64,000 bases of DNA from an uncultured Kiloniellaceae bacterium (GTDB taxonomy: Bacteria; Pseudomonadota; Alphaproteobacteria; Kiloniellales; Kiloniellaceae). Below, in pieces: positions 42,627 through 52,552 of this stretch. The stretch's first letter is position 1, and every line of letters starts with the position of its first letter. A model generated the notes under the pieces. It did no database searches. It was given only the letters and a program-made list of their open reading frames with translations, and was not told where the DNA came from. The stretch lies in assembly GCA_947500035.1 (NCBI GenBank), contig CANMQP010000005.1, forward strand, positions 806,001 through 870,000, in the 5' to 3' direction. A program made the position numbers and the translations under genes.

Positions 42627-43472
42627 ATGACCGATATTACGGTCCGGAGCGAACAGGTCTGCTTCGGCGGCATCCAGGGATTCTACAGCCACGAGTCCGA
42701 GGCCTGCGGCGGCTCCATGAATTTTGCGCTCTATCAGCCGCCACAAGTGCGCAATGGTGGAAAGCTGCCGCTGGTGACCTTTCTTTCGGGTCTGACCTGC
42801 ACGGACGAGAATTTTACCACCAAGGCCGGAGCTCAGCGGGTTGCAGCCGAACTCGGTGTGATGGTTCTGGCGCCAGATACCTCACCCAGGGGTGCGGGCT
42901 ATCCCGGCGAAGACGACAGCTACGACTTCGGCGCCGGCGCCGGTTTCTACCTGGATGCCACGGAAGCCCCCTGGTCGGGCCGCTACCGCATGTACAGCTA
43001 CATCACCCAGGAGCTCCCCGCGCTTATCGCAGAGCGTTTCGCGGCAGATATGTCGCGTCAGGGTATCATGGGGCACTCCATGGGCGGTCACGGCGCCCTG
43101 ACCATCCACTTTAAAAACCCGGACACTTATCGCTCGGTCTCCGCCTTCTCTCCGATTTGCGCGCCGATGCAGTGTCCCTGGGGAGAGAAGGCCTTTACGG
43201 GCTACCTTGGTGATAACCGGGAGACCTGGCGTCCCTACGACGCCACCGAACTGGTCAAAACCAAGGCCTCAGGCGCAAAAATCCTGATCGATCAGGGGGC
43301 CGAGGATGATTTTCTGAGGGAACAGCTTCTGCCGCAGGTCTTCGTCGAGGCCTGCAATGAGGCGGGCCAGGCCGTGGAACTGCGCATGCAGCCTGGCTAT
43401 GACCACAGCTATTACTTCATCCAAAGCTTCATGGAAGACCACGTGCGTCACCACGCGGCGGCGCTAGTGTGA
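42627..43472 (+). CDS. fghA: S-formylglutathione hydrolase
   Basis: The 281-residue esterase-D family protein hydrolyses S-formylglutathione to formate and glutathione. The nucleophile elbow GHSMGGHGA carries Ser near residue 150; TFLSGLTCTDENF (oxyanion region) and the C-terminal His in GYDHSYYFIQSF are present. It is the second gene of the formaldehyde detoxification unit after frmA. Its final codons (CTA GTG TGA) are formed by the left edge of the dispersed repeat at 43464-43540, which therefore seems to have landed at, or be selected at, the 3' end of this gene. Confidence 0.96.
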   Translation: MTDITVRSEQVCFGGIQGFYSHESEACGGSMNFALYQPPQVRNGGKLPLVTFLSGLTCTDENFTTKAGAQRVAAELGVMVLAPDTSPRGAGYPGEDDSYDFGAGAGFYLDATEAPWSGRYRMYSYITQELPALIAERFAADMSRQGIMGHSMGGHGALTIHFKNPDTYRSVSAFSPICAPMQCPWGEKAFTGYLGDNRETWRPYDATELVKTKASGAKILIDQGAEDDFLREQLLPQVFVEACNEAGQAVELRMQPGYDHSYYFIQSFMEDHVRHHAAALV

Positions 43473-43540
43473 TGATTCAATGAGGTAGTGTCGCGTTGAA
43501 CCTGAAATTCAATGAAGTGAATTTCAGACTCGGGATACCA
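43464..43540. repeat. Dispersed palindromic repeat, copy 2 (short form)
   Basis: It begins with CTAGTGTGATG and joins straight to the core that matches 4096-4161 at 59 of 66 positions. Here the dyad is perfect: CTGAAATTCA and TGAATTTCAG around ATGAAG. In RNA it would form a stable hairpin at the 3' end of the hydrolase message. No T-run follows. Confidence 0.8.
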
Positions 43541-43576
43541 GCGGTCTGACGGGAATGCAGGGATCCGCCCGGGGCT

Positions 43577-44032
43577 TCAGGCCTGATCCCGCTCCTTCTG
43601 ATACTTTGCGTTTTTGAGAATGTCCGCATCTCCCGCGATCTGGCCACCTTCTTCTATGGTCAGCTTGGCATAGCGGATCTTTCCGGACACGCGGCCGGTC
43701 GGCTTGACCGTCAGATGTTCCAGCACGTTCAAGTTGCCTTCGAACTTTCCGGCAACGATGGCGGTCTCGATCTCGGCGTTGCCCACGAACGCGCCGTCTT
43801 TCCGGATCTTCAGGGTTTTGGCCTTGAGTCCCGAAGACTCGATCTTGCCATCGACATGCAGCACTTCGCAGGCACTCACCTCGGCTTTCAACTGAATACC
43901 GGCGCCGACGACCAGGGTTCCGGCAAGAGCTTCAGGCGAGCGTTCCTGAGCCGCGGAGACAACACTGGGAGCGCGGGCGCCTGGAATACCGGCGAGACGA
44001 GCGGGTAAATGAGGAGTGCTCTGATGTGACAT
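43577..44032 (-). CDS. Bactofilin family polymer-forming cytoskeletal protein
   Basis: The 151-residue protein is a bactofilin (DUF583), a right-handed beta-helix that self-assembles into filaments. The repeating beta pattern is clear: TLVVGAGIQLKAEVSACEVLHVDGKIE, GAFVGNAEIETAIVAGKFEGNLNV, then KPTGRVSGKIRYAKLTIEEGGQIAGD. Disordered tails surround the core. Bactofilins help place cell-wall enzymes or polar structures. It is a single minus-strand gene; the M23 peptidase that often accompanies bactofilins is not adjacent. The 306 bp upstream, to the pyrophosphatase start, contain a small dyad and no gene. Confidence 0.92.
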   Translation of the reverse strand: MSHQSTPHLPARLAGIPGARAPSVVSAAQERSPEALAGTLVVGAGIQLKAEVSACEVLHVDGKIESSGLKAKTLKIRKDGAFVGNAEIETAIVAGKFEGNLNVLEHLTVKPTGRVSGKIRYAKLTIEEGGQIAGDADILKNAKYQKERDQA

Positions 44033-44338
44033 TGTTACCTCTGAGAAACCGAATCGGGTGGAACTGGAATCGCCCTACCGCTTCGTGTTGACCTTCGCAA
44101 ATTTACGCAGGCGACTTAGGCATGACTTGGGACAAAAATCGGGCAAAAAGATGTCATTCGTTGCAGTTTAGCGTCGTTCGGCACACTTTTTGTAGCCCGG
44201 TCACGCCTCACGGCCCTCCGCCATTTCGATCGCAGTGCACATACAAGGAATCGGACATCCCTGTCTGAACGCTTGTATTCTCACCAGAAAACGTCATATT
44301 GCACCGCAATATAGCTCTTGATCCGATGGAGAAGGCAC
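44033..44338. other. 306-bp divergent promoter region
   Basis: The gap between bactofilin and pyrophosphatase holds no gene that I can support. At 44296-44312 it contains the perfect inverted repeat ATATTGC-ACC-GCAATAT, 26 bases before the pyrophosphatase start codon, which could be an operator or an mRNA leader hairpin. Confidence 0.5.
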
Positions 44339-44875
44339 GTGGATCTAAAAAAAATCTCGGTCGGCGAGAACCCGCCGTGGGACGTTAACGTCGTTATTGA
44401 GGTGCCGCTCGGCGGCGAACCGGTCAAATACGAGCTCGACAAGGAATCGGGCGCGATGTTCGTTGACCGCTTCCTGCACACCTCGATGAGCTATCCCTGC
44501 AACTACGGATTCGTGCCGCACACGCTGTCGGACGACGGCGATCCCATTGATGTACTGGTGGCCGGCACGCACGCGGTCGTTCCCGGTGCCATCGTACGTG
44601 CCCGCCCGATCGGTGTGCTCATGATGGAAGATGAAGCCGGACACGACGAGAAAATCCTCTCGGTTCCCGTCGATGCGCTTCATCCCTTCTATTCCAACGT
44701 GACGTCATACCGCTCTCTGCCCGAGATCCTGCGCGAGCAGATTGCGCATTTCTTCGAGCATTATAAAGACCTTGAGCACGGCAAGTGGGTGAAGGTGACG
44801 GGCTGGGGCGAAGCTGAAGAAGCGAGCCGTATGATCGAAAGCGCGATGAAACGTGCCATAGAACAAGAGGGCTGA
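44339..44875 (+). CDS. ppa: Inorganic pyrophosphatase
   Basis: The 178-residue family I enzyme hydrolyses pyrophosphate to two phosphates, driving biosynthesis. Active-site residues are visible: [18 protein letters not shown] (Glu and Lys), [23 protein letters not shown] with the metal-binding DGDPID, and the second Asp in [10 protein letters not shown]. Length is typical (E. coli 176). The start is the GTG at 44339 with GGAGAAGG upstream; the longer frame adds residues not found in the family. A dyad at 44296-44312 precedes it and an intrinsic terminator follows. Confidence 0.96.
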   Translation: MDLKKISVGENPPWDVNVVIEVPLGGEPVKYELDKESGAMFVDRFLHTSMSYPCNYGFVPHTLSDDGDPIDVLVAGTHAVVPGAIVRARPIGVLMMEDEAGHDEKILSVPVDALHPFYSNVTSYRSLPEILREQIAHFFEHYKDLEHGKWVKVTGWGEAEEASRMIESAMKRAIEQEG

Positions 44876-44917
44876 CCTTAAAAGCCAGGAACAGACCGAC
44901 AAGACCATTCGATGTAA

Positions 44918-44953
44918 AACCCGGAGAGTGATCAACTCTTCGGGTTAAGTTTA
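44918..44953 (+). terminator. Intrinsic terminator after ppa
   Basis: AACCCGGAGAGT (44918-44929) pairs with ACTCTTCGGGTT over a five-base loop, with one G-U pair, and is followed by AAGTTTATT. It lies 42 bases after the pyrophosphatase stop. Confidence 0.7.
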
Positions 44954-45159
44954 TTCCGGGCCATCGCCGCATCGGGATAATCCGTTACCGCATTAATATG
45001 TACCCTTGCGGACTTTGTCGTTACATTGACGAGAATGGACGCGAACGCAAAATACAAAAAAACAGCTGTGTCAGGTAGTTAACACATGAAGCTGTTGCAT
45101 GAAGGCAAGAGGCCGGACTGGGTGAAAACCACTCGGTCGCTCACTTGAGGCAGACCTCT

Positions 45160-47082
45160 ATGCCAGCCCTTCGTCGCACACTCCCAACCATTGGTCTTTC
45201 CATCTTCTCGGCCGTTCTTGCGCTGAGTCTTCCGCTTGGACCTGCATTTTCGCAAAGGGCCGGAGAACACGCGTACGAAGGCTATCAAGGTCCGGAGGCG
45301 GTTTCGCCCTCCCGTAACAGTGGCGGCGGCAACGCGGGAAGCCCCTCTCAAGATGACGAAAGCACCTCCAACGAAATCGCTTATGCACTGGAATTCGAGG
45401 GCACGGAGGACAGCGCAATCATTTCTCTACTGCGCGGTTCCTCGCAATTGGAACGCCTTCAAGGCAAACCGCCGGCCAGTTTGCCGGCCCTGGAACGCCG
45501 GATCGAAAAGGATATCGAAGCCTTCGACAAGGCCCTGCGATCGGAGGGCTATTACGCCAACAAGGTGAGCTCCCGCATTGAGGAGGACGACAACGTGCAG
45601 CGGGTCGTCATCATGGTGACGACAGGCCCGCTCTTTCGCCTGGACAGCTATAAAGTCGAATTCCAGGCGCCGGCAAATACGCCCCCGCCGGCTACGATCG
45701 ATCCGAGCGAACTCGGGATCGAGCCAGGCATCGCCGCAAGAGCCGAGGAGATTGTCGCCGCCCAGCGCCAGGCCATCCGCCTGCTTGGCACGCGGGGCTT
45801 TCCGCGCGCCGAAGTCACCAAACAGCAAGCCGTGGTCGATCATGCGACCATGACTATGTCGGTGGTCCTGATGATCGACACCGGACCGGCAGCGCGCTTC
45901 GGAGCCTTGCGCTTTTCGGGTCTCGAAGACGTGGAGGAAGACTATCTGCGCCGCATCGCGCGCTGGCCGCTGGGGCAGGCTTTCGACAGGACACAGCTGA
46001 CGTCTTTGCGTCGGGAACTTTCCGGCACCGGCTTGTTCGAGTCGGTCAAGGTCAGTGAAGCCGAGACCGTCGGTGCCGATGGTCAATTGCCGGTGAGCGT
46101 TGAAGTGAAGGAGCGTGAGCGCCGTTCGATTGGCGCGGGTGTTAACTACTCATCCAGTGAAGGTGCTGGAACCCAGTTCTACTGGGAACACCGCAATCTC
46201 TTCGGCCGTGCGGAACGCCTTCGGGGAGATCTGGTTGTCGCCGAGCTCAGGCAGGAACTCTCCGGCAGCTTTGTCAAACCGGACATCTGGCAGCTCGACC
46301 AGGACCTCCGTGTGAGCGCCGGCATCAAGTCCGAAGACACCGAGGCTTTCGAGGAACAGACGATCGAGGGTTTCGTGGGGCTCGAGCGCAAATGGCGTGA
46401 TAACTGGACTCTCGGCGCAGGTACGTCCTTCGAGTATTCAATCATCGACGATCAGGAGGGGGAAGAGACCTTCGCACTGATCGGCCTGCCTCTCACGGCG
46501 CGCTACGACAACAGCGACAGCCTTCTGGATCCCACGCGCGGCTTCCGCGTCGGGACGTCGCTCACCCCCTACGCAGGCGTCCTTACGGAATCGACAAATT
46601 TCATTCGCGGCGAAGTCAACGCCTCGACTTACTATTCGGTCTTGGAGGAAGACCGGCTGGTCCTGGCCGCGCGCGGCACCTTGGGCTCGATCGCCGGGGA
46701 ACAGACCGACGACATTCCGGCCACCAAACGCTTTTATTCCGGCGGCGGTGGTTCGGTACGTGGTTACGAGTTTCGCACGCTTGGCCCCCTTGACGAGGAC
46801 GACGATCCGCTCGGCGGCCGTTCCGTTGTGGAACTCGGGTTCGAGTTGCGCGTTAAAGTCACCGAAGACATCGGGGTCGTTCCCTTCGTCGAGGGCGGAA
46901 ATGTGTTCGACGACGAGATACCCGACCTCTCGGAAGAGCTTCAGTGGGCAGCCGGCCTCGGGTTCCGTTACTATACAGCGGTCGGCCCCTTAAGGCTCGA
47001 CGTCGCCGTTCCGGTCAACCCCCGCAGTGACGATATAGATGACGCCTTCCAGTTCTACATCAGCCTCGGACAAGCTTTCTAG
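45160..47082 (+). CDS. tamA: Translocation and assembly module TamA (Omp85 family)
   Basis: The 640-residue outer-membrane protein has a signal peptide (VLALSLPLGPAFS), POTRA-like repeats over about residues 70-340, and a C-terminal Omp85 beta-barrel ending in FQFYISLGQAF. The VRGY segment in GGSVRGYEF near residue 535 is the conserved lid-lock motif. With TamB it forms a complex spanning the periplasm, linked to autotransporter assembly and phospholipid transport to the outer membrane. The ATG at 45160 replaces a TTG-started leader. tamB begins one base after its stop, so the pair is co-translated. About 280 bp upstream hold only the ppa terminator. Confidence 0.94.
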   Translation: MPALRRTLPTIGLSIFSAVLALSLPLGPAFSQRAGEHAYEGYQGPEAVSPSRNSGGGNAGSPSQDDESTSNEIAYALEFEGTEDSAIISLLRGSSQLERLQGKPPASLPALERRIEKDIEAFDKALRSEGYYANKVSSRIEEDDNVQRVVIMVTTGPLFRLDSYKVEFQAPANTPPPATIDPSELGIEPGIAARAEEIVAAQRQAIRLLGTRGFPRAEVTKQQAVVDHATMTMSVVLMIDTGPAARFGALRFSGLEDVEEDYLRRIARWPLGQAFDRTQLTSLRRELSGTGLFESVKVSEAETVGADGQLPVSVEVKERERRSIGAGVNYSSSEGAGTQFYWEHRNLFGRAERLRGDLVVAELRQELSGSFVKPDIWQLDQDLRVSAGIKSEDTEAFEEQTIEGFVGLERKWRDNWTLGAGTSFEYSIIDDQEGEETFALIGLPLTARYDNSDSLLDPTRGFRVGTSLTPYAGVLTESTNFIRGEVNASTYYSVLEEDRLVLAARGTLGSIAGEQTDDIPATKRFYSGGGGSVRGYEFRTLGPLDEDDDPLGGRSVVELGFELRVKVTEDIGVVPFVEGGNVFDDEIPDLSEELQWAAGLGFRYYTAVGPLRLDVAVPVNPRSDDIDDAFQFYISLGQAF

Positions 47083-47083
47083 G

Positions 47084-50000
47084 ATGTCCCGTAAGCGCTT
47101 GATCATCATATCGTTACTTGCCCTGCCGATCCTCGCTGTGACGACCGTGGGCGCGCTGCTTTTCCTCGGAACCCAGACCGACCTTGGCCGGGATCTGCTG
47201 CGTCAACAGGCTGAAGCCCTGATCAGTGAGGAGGATGGCCTGAAGCTGTCGCTGGGCAAAATCGACGGGAACCTTCTCTCCGACTTCAAGATTGCTCGCA
47301 TCGCCCTGGCCGACAAAGACGGCGAATGGCTGATCGCCGAGGACCTGTCGATTGACTGGTCGCCCTCGGAACTCCTGAGCAGGCGCCTCAGTGTCGCTGA
47401 AGTCAAACTCGGAAGTCTCGAAATTCTGCGGGAGTCTCACCTGCCCCCTTCGCCGGCCTCATCAGATGACAGCAGCGGGGATGGCATCCCCTCCCTGCCC
47501 GTCGATGTCGCACTCCAGATGCTGCAGATTGAACGCATCCGACTTCACGAAGCTCTTGCAGGTCAAGAGGCGGTGTTCCGGCTCGGACTGAGCCTGAATG
47601 CCCCAAGCGAAGACAGGATCCGCAGTGAAATCGACCTACGGCAACTCGAAGGCGGCGAAGCCATGCTTACCGGACTGGTCGAGTTTCATCCCATAAAGGA
47701 TACGCTGGGTATCGACATCACCTTGTCTGAACCGGAAAACGGCCTCCTTGCCCGGACTCTTGAACTGCCCGGCCTGCCGGCGGTCGAACTCACGATCCTG
47801 GGCGACGGCGCGATCACCTCTTGGCGGGGCCAGCTTCTCGCAAAGGCTGGAGACCTGCTCGAGAGTGAACTGATCGTCTCGACAGGGCTCAATGGACATG
47901 CAGAGGCGCAGGAAATCACGATCGGCCTTCAAGGCAGCAGCCGTTTTGCCGCGCTTCTGCCCCAGGAGCTTGCCCCTCTCGTCGCGCCGCGCCTGAATAT
48001 CGAATCCGAACTGACCTGGTCGGAGAGTAACCGGACGCTCCAAGTCGCCTCCACGAGCCTGCAATCGCCTGCAATGCGCGTAAACCTCGAGGGCAGCTAT
48101 GCGTTGGCGGAGGACGCCATCGCGGCCAAAATCAGCCTGACGCCTCTGGATAATGAAGTTTTTGAACCCCTGATCTCCCCCGCCGTGTTTCAGACCGGAC
48201 AGCTCGACATCACGGCAAAAGGTGACCTTCAATCGATAACGGCCGATATCGAGTTTCTGTTCGAAGGTTTGGGACTCAACGAACTTTCGGCTCAACGCCT
48301 GGCTGGTCGTTTCCAAACGACGCTGTCTCCCCTCCGTCCAGAGAAGCTGCCTCTCGAGGGTACGGCGCGTCTCACGTCTCTCTCCGGCCTCCCGCCCGAA
48401 GCAAACGCGCTTCTCGGCGAGCAGCTCGACCTTGATTACCAGTTAGAATTTGACGCCGCGGATAACCGGGTCGACCTCTCCAAAGTGAATGCGAGTGGCG
48501 CGGGCTTTTCACTATCCGGCATGGGAGCGTTCGGCCTCGAAACACAGGCTGCAGACGCCGATATCTCGCTCACTCTGACAGATCTCTCACTTCTCGCGCC
48601 GGCCGTGGGACGGGCGATCGCGGGCCGTCTCAACGTCGATGCAAAGCTGAATGCCGAAAACCTCGAGCAACAAGCCGCGATCGAGATTCGTGCGGTCTCT
48701 GAACAACTGGATCCGGGCGACTCGCAGTTGAAGGCACTGTTGGGCGAAAGCATCGAGATGGAGGCAACACTCGATACAACGCCCGAGAGCCTGACGCTGA
48801 GGTCCCTTGATCTCACGACCGCCTTTGCGACACTCGCGGCGACAGCAGAAGTCCCCCTAACCTTCGAGCGCGTCGCGGCTGACTTCCAGGTCAATGCGGA
48901 TGACTTATCAAGCCTGGAGGCGCTTACCGGGACTGCCCTTTCAGGAAGCGCCAAAGTCTCCGGAAAGCTGAGCGGTCCGCTTGACGACCCCGCCATCACA
49001 GGTACGGCGAACTTCGAGCGCCTCAGCGTCGACAGCATCGAGATCGGCAAGCTGAGGAGCGAATACGAGGTTCAGGATCTGGTTTCAGGTCCCAAGGGCA
49101 TGCTTCGATCTCGTCTGGAGCACTCGAAAACCATCGCAGATCTCACGACTGATTTTGCCCTCACATCGCCCGATCGCTTAGACCTGCGTAATCTATCGCT
49201 CTCCATCGCGGATGCAGCAGTCGTGAGCGGCAAGCTGACGGTCCCCCTGGACGGCATGCCGATCACCGGGGCGCTCAAGGGCGAGGTGCCTGACCTCTCT
49301 GCGCTTTCCAGACTTGCGGATCAGACAGCCGGTGGATCTCTCAACTTCACTGCCAATCTCTCAGGCGAAGAGGACAGGCAGAATGCGCAGGTGACTCTCG
49401 ACGCTTTCGATCTGCAGCCAGACACGCAGGATCCTGACAGTCCCACCATTGCGACATTGAAGGCGACGCTGACCGGGCGGGACCTGCTTCGGACGGCAAG
49501 CTTCGACGCACAGGCCGAGGCAGCGGACCTGACCGCAGGGGGCTTCACCTTGGACGCCTTGGAAGTCGACGCCCAAGGAACTCAGGAAACAGCCGATTTT
49601 ACCTTCGGCCTTCGCAAGGCGGCCGAACCCGCATTGCGCTTCAATGGGAGCGGACGCTTGGAGCTTACTGCCGACGATATGACGCTGACGCTTGCCGACC
49701 TGACGGGAAACTACGAAGACAGAGTGCTTCAACTGCTCCAACCTCTTCGCGTGCGTCAGTCTGGATCAGACACGCGTGTCGAGGCGTTCAAGCTGCGCCT
49801 GGATGATGCAGAGTTAACGGGATCGGCGGGCATGAACACGACCGCCGCGGACGCTCAGCTCAGGATCAAAGAGCTTCCGCTCGATCTTCTTGCGCTCTTG
49901 GACCCGGAACTGGCTTCTGGCGGAGTACTCGACGGTCAGGCGGAATTTTCCTTCGCCGCTGGAAAAGCCGCAGGCCAATTCCAATTCGAAGCCACAGGCG

Positions 50001-51496
50001 CGAAGCCGAAGGACGACAGTTTCTCAAACCTTCCGGCCTTGAACGGTCTGCTGACAGGCGAGCTCGCAGGCGACCGCTTGACGTTCAACGCGAAAATTGC
50101 AGGCCTTGAGGATACTTCCGTCGATGCACGCGGCTCGTTACCGCTCAAGGTGACTCTCGACCCGCTCGCTGCCGCCATTCCGGACAGCGAAGCGCTGGAG
50201 GCAGACGCCAAACTCAATGGCGATCTGGCCAAACTCTGGCCTCTTCTGGAGCTTGATGAACATCTGCTGGCCGGCCAGCTGGCCGCCGACGTTCAGGCAC
50301 GGGGCAATCTTGCCAACCCGAGGCTTCAGGGAACGGCGACGCTTTCCGATGGCCGCTACGAGAGCCTGGAACTCGGAACACTATTAACGGACATGACGTT
50401 ATCGGCGGAACTGGACGCGGTCGATCAGACTGCGTTCACCTTCACCGCACGTGACGGCGACAACGGAGACCTCACGGCAGAGGGCACAATCAGTCTGCCA
50501 GGCGGCAGTGGAGAACCGGTCGTCGATATCTCTGCTCAACTGAGCCGTGCCCGCTTGCTCCGCCGAGATGATATCCTTGCTCAAGCCAGCGGCGACGTTC
50601 AGGTGGAGGGACCGCTCAGTGCCATCGCCGTGACAGGCGACGTTGCGACAGATCTGGTAGAGATCAATATCGGCGGCGACCTGCCCGCCTCTATCGTCGA
50701 GCTTCCGGTTGAAGAAAGAAACGTCCCTGGCCAGGAGACAGCAGAGCTTAACGGGAATGGAGAGGCGCAAAATACCCCCTCGACAACCAGGCTGAATCTG
50801 GCGCTTTCTTTGCCGCGGCGGGTTTTTATTCGCGGCCGTGGTCTTGATTCGGAATGGTCCGGACAATTCAAAATCACCGGAACAGCCGACGACCCTCAGA
50901 TCGAAGGCGCTCTCAGCCCCGTGCGCGGCAACTTCACGTTCGCCGGCAAGAGTTTCGCGTTGCAGAAAGGCAAGGTCACGATTGCAGGCGACGATGAGAT
51001 CGATCCGGAACTTGATCTTTCTGCCGTCTATGAAGCAAACGGTTTCAAGGCCATTGTGTCGATTACCGGGACAGCATCCAGTCCGGAAATCGCTTTGAGC
51101 TCCGAACCCGAGCTGCCGCAAGACGAGATCCTCGCGCAGGTCCTCTTCGGGAAATCCACCGGGCAGCTGTCGCCGGTCGAAGCACTCCAATTGGCTGAAG
51201 CCGTGGCTTCGGTCTCCGGGCAACTTGGGTCTGGTGAAGGCATCCTAGGTCTCGTCCGCAAAACGATCGGTGTCGACGTACTGACGGCGGGCACCAATGA
51301 AACAAGCGGCGAAGTGGAAGTCCGCGCCGGTAAGTATGTCACCGATGATGTTTTTGTTGGCGTAAGCCAAGGCACAGACCCGACCAGCACCAAAGTTACG
51401 GTGGAGGTCGAGGTCACCCCGAACATTTCCGTTGAGAGCGACGTGGGACAGGACGCCAGCGGCCGGGTCGGCGTATTCTGGAAATTCGATTACTAA
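47084..51496 (+). CDS. tamB: Translocation/assembly module TamB
   Basis: The 1470-residue AsmA-like protein has one N-terminal membrane anchor (LIIISLLALPILAVTTVGALLFLG) and a very long repetitive beta-strand region forming a periplasmic groove. The C-terminal DUF490 domain is clear: SPVRGNFTFAGKSFALQKGK, PELPQDEILAQVLFGKSTGQ, and the final VGVFWKFDY. Length is above the 1259 residues of E. coli TamB. It partners with TamA encoded immediately upstream and is thought to move hydrophobic lipids or proteins across the periplasm. The start overlaps no gene but lies one base after tamA. Confidence 0.95.
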   Translation: MSRKRLIIISLLALPILAVTTVGALLFLGTQTDLGRDLLRQQAEALISEEDGLKLSLGKIDGNLLSDFKIARIALADKDGEWLIAEDLSIDWSPSELLSRRLSVAEVKLGSLEILRESHLPPSPASSDDSSGDGIPSLPVDVALQMLQIERIRLHEALAGQEAVFRLGLSLNAPSEDRIRSEIDLRQLEGGEAMLTGLVEFHPIKDTLGIDITLSEPENGLLARTLELPGLPAVELTILGDGAITSWRGQLLAKAGDLLESELIVSTGLNGHAEAQEITIGLQGSSRFAALLPQELAPLVAPRLNIESELTWSESNRTLQVASTSLQSPAMRVNLEGSYALAEDAIAAKISLTPLDNEVFEPLISPAVFQTGQLDITAKGDLQSITADIEFLFEGLGLNELSAQRLAGRFQTTLSPLRPEKLPLEGTARLTSLSGLPPEANALLGEQLDLDYQLEFDAADNRVDLSKVNASGAGFSLSGMGAFGLETQAADADISLTLTDLSLLAPAVGRAIAGRLNVDAKLNAENLEQQAAIEIRAVSEQLDPGDSQLKALLGESIEMEATLDTTPESLTLRSLDLTTAFATLAATAEVPLTFERVAADFQVNADDLSSLEALTGTALSGSAKVSGKLSGPLDDPAITGTANFERLSVDSIEIGKLRSEYEVQDLVSGPKGMLRSRLEHSKTIADLTTDFALTSPDRLDLRNLSLSIADAAVVSGKLTVPLDGMPITGALKGEVPDLSALSRLADQTAGGSLNFTANLSGEEDRQNAQVTLDAFDLQPDTQDPDSPTIATLKATLTGRDLLRTASFDAQAEAADLTAGGFTLDALEVDAQGTQETADFTFGLRKAAEPALRFNGSGRLELTADDMTLTLADLTGNYEDRVLQLLQPLRVRQSGSDTRVEAFKLRLDDAELTGSAGMNTTAADAQLRIKELPLDLLALLDPELASGGVLDGQAEFSFAAGKAAGQFQFEATGAKPKDDSFSNLPALNGLLTGELAGDRLTFNAKIAGLEDTSVDARGSLPLKVTLDPLAAAIPDSEALEADAKLNGDLAKLWPLLELDEHLLAGQLAADVQARGNLANPRLQGTATLSDGRYESLELGTLLTDMTLSAELDAVDQTAFTFTARDGDNGDLTAEGTISLPGGSGEPVVDISAQLSRARLLRRDDILAQASGDVQVEGPLSAIAVTGDVATDLVEINIGGDLPASIVELPVEERNVPGQETAELNGNGEAQNTPSTTRLNLALSLPRRVFIRGRGLDSEWSGQFKITGTADDPQIEGALSPVRGNFTFAGKSFALQKGKVTIAGDDEIDPELDLSAVYEANGFKAIVSITGTASSPEIALSSEPELPQDEILAQVLFGKSTGQLSPVEALQLAEAVASVSGQLGSGEGILGLVRKTIGVDVLTAGTNETSGEVEVRAGKYVTDDVFVGVSQGTDPTSTKVTVEVEVTPNISVESDVGQDASGRVGVFWKFDY

Positions 51497-51513
51497 GGCA
51501 ACTGCCCGAAGCG

Positions 51514-52551
51514 TCACTTTGCCTTGGGCAGCACACCACTGCTCAATTCCGGGAACACCTTGGAAACCTTGCCGAGCAGATAATCTCCATAAGTGCCCTC
51601 AAACGCATGGAGGTCCGCGCCGTCGCAACGGACATTGCTGCTTTCGCCAACGTCACTCTTTGCCGCTTGCTCGGGGAGCGCGCGCATTTCAGCGGTGAAG
51701 TCCGGATCGAAGAAGAGTGGGAACGAGAGACGGTCCTGGCCACTGACGTTACGCACACGATGCGGTGTCGAGCGGAACCAGCCGCCTGTTAAACGATCCA
51801 GCATGTCACCGATGTTGCAGACCAGGGTCCCAGGAACCGGTGGCGCATCGATCCAGCCGCGCGGTGTCTTGATCTGCAATCCGCCATGACGGTCCTGCGC
51901 CAGGAGGGTCAGCAATCCGTAATCGGTATGTTCGCCCACGCCCCACGCTGACGCAGCTATAGACTCCTCGGGAACCGGATAGTGAAAGATCCGGAACAGG
52001 ACAGTGGGATCTGCCGTATAGTGGGAACTGAAGTAGTCGGCCTCCAGATTGAGGCTGAGCGCTATGCCTTCCAGTAAGGCTGCGGCGGTGCGCGTCACCG
52101 CCGCCATATAATCAGTCACGAGCCCCTGCAGTTCGGGCACCTCGGCGGGCCAGAGATTTGCGCCATGCAACGGCCAACCCGCCCGGACCCTGGGATGAGT
52201 CACGGCGAGTTCGGAACCAAAGTAAAGGCCCTCCTTGATGTCCGGTTCGCCAGACGTGAGTTCGCCTCCGACGGGAAAGAAACCGCGCCAGGCACGGCCG
52301 CCTTTTGCCATCGCGATCGCCATCTTTCGCTCCAGAGGCAGCGCGAAAAACGTGTGGCTAGCTCTCTCAAGATCCGCCAGAAGCTGCGGAGAGATCCCGT
52401 GCCCGGTGATGTAGAAAAAACCGCTCTCCCGGCAGGCTATTTGAATCTTCGCAGCGACCTCGGCCCGCCCATCGCTGCGCTCCGCAAACAGCGGCGTCAT
52501 ATCGATGATGGGCAGTTTCACACTTCCAAATTCCCCGGCCGGCTCTTTCAT
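51514..52551 (-). CDS. 2-oxoglutarate/Fe(II)-dependent oxygenase, isopenicillin N synthase-like
   Basis: The 345-residue protein has the N-terminal DIOX_N part ([12 protein letters not shown]...[12 protein letters not shown]) and the Fe/2-oxoglutarate core: [15 protein letters not shown] supplies His and Asp, TPHRVRN the second His, and [12 protein letters not shown] the Arg for 2-oxoglutarate. The substrate is unknown; relatives include ethylene-forming and other bacterial oxygenases. The ATG at 52551 has AGGTGAGG upstream and starts one base after the stop of the isomerase gene, so the two are coupled. It converges on tamB. Rather than penicillin synthesis, catabolic oxidation is more likely. 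Confidence 0.85.
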   Translation of the reverse strand: MKEPAGEFGSVKLPIIDMTPLFAERSDGRAEVAAKIQIACRESGFFYITGHGISPQLLADLERASHTFFALPLERKMAIAMAKGGRAWRGFFPVGGELTSGEPDIKEGLYFGSELAVTHPRVRAGWPLHGANLWPAEVPELQGLVTDYMAAVTRTAAALLEGIALSLNLEADYFSSHYTADPTVLFRIFHYPVPEESIAASAWGVGEHTDYGLLTLLAQDRHGGLQIKTPRGWIDAPPVPGTLVCNIGDMLDRLTGGWFRSTPHRVRNVSGQDRLSFPLFFDPDFTAEMRALPEQAAKSDVGESSNVRCDGADLHAFEGTYGDYLLGKVSKVFPELSSGVLPKAK

Positions 52552-52552
52552 T

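Noticed and set aside
43464-43540. Repeat copy 2 as a simple intrinsic terminator
   Set aside because: The hairpin is present but no T-run follows, and the high match to a distant copy points to a repeat element.
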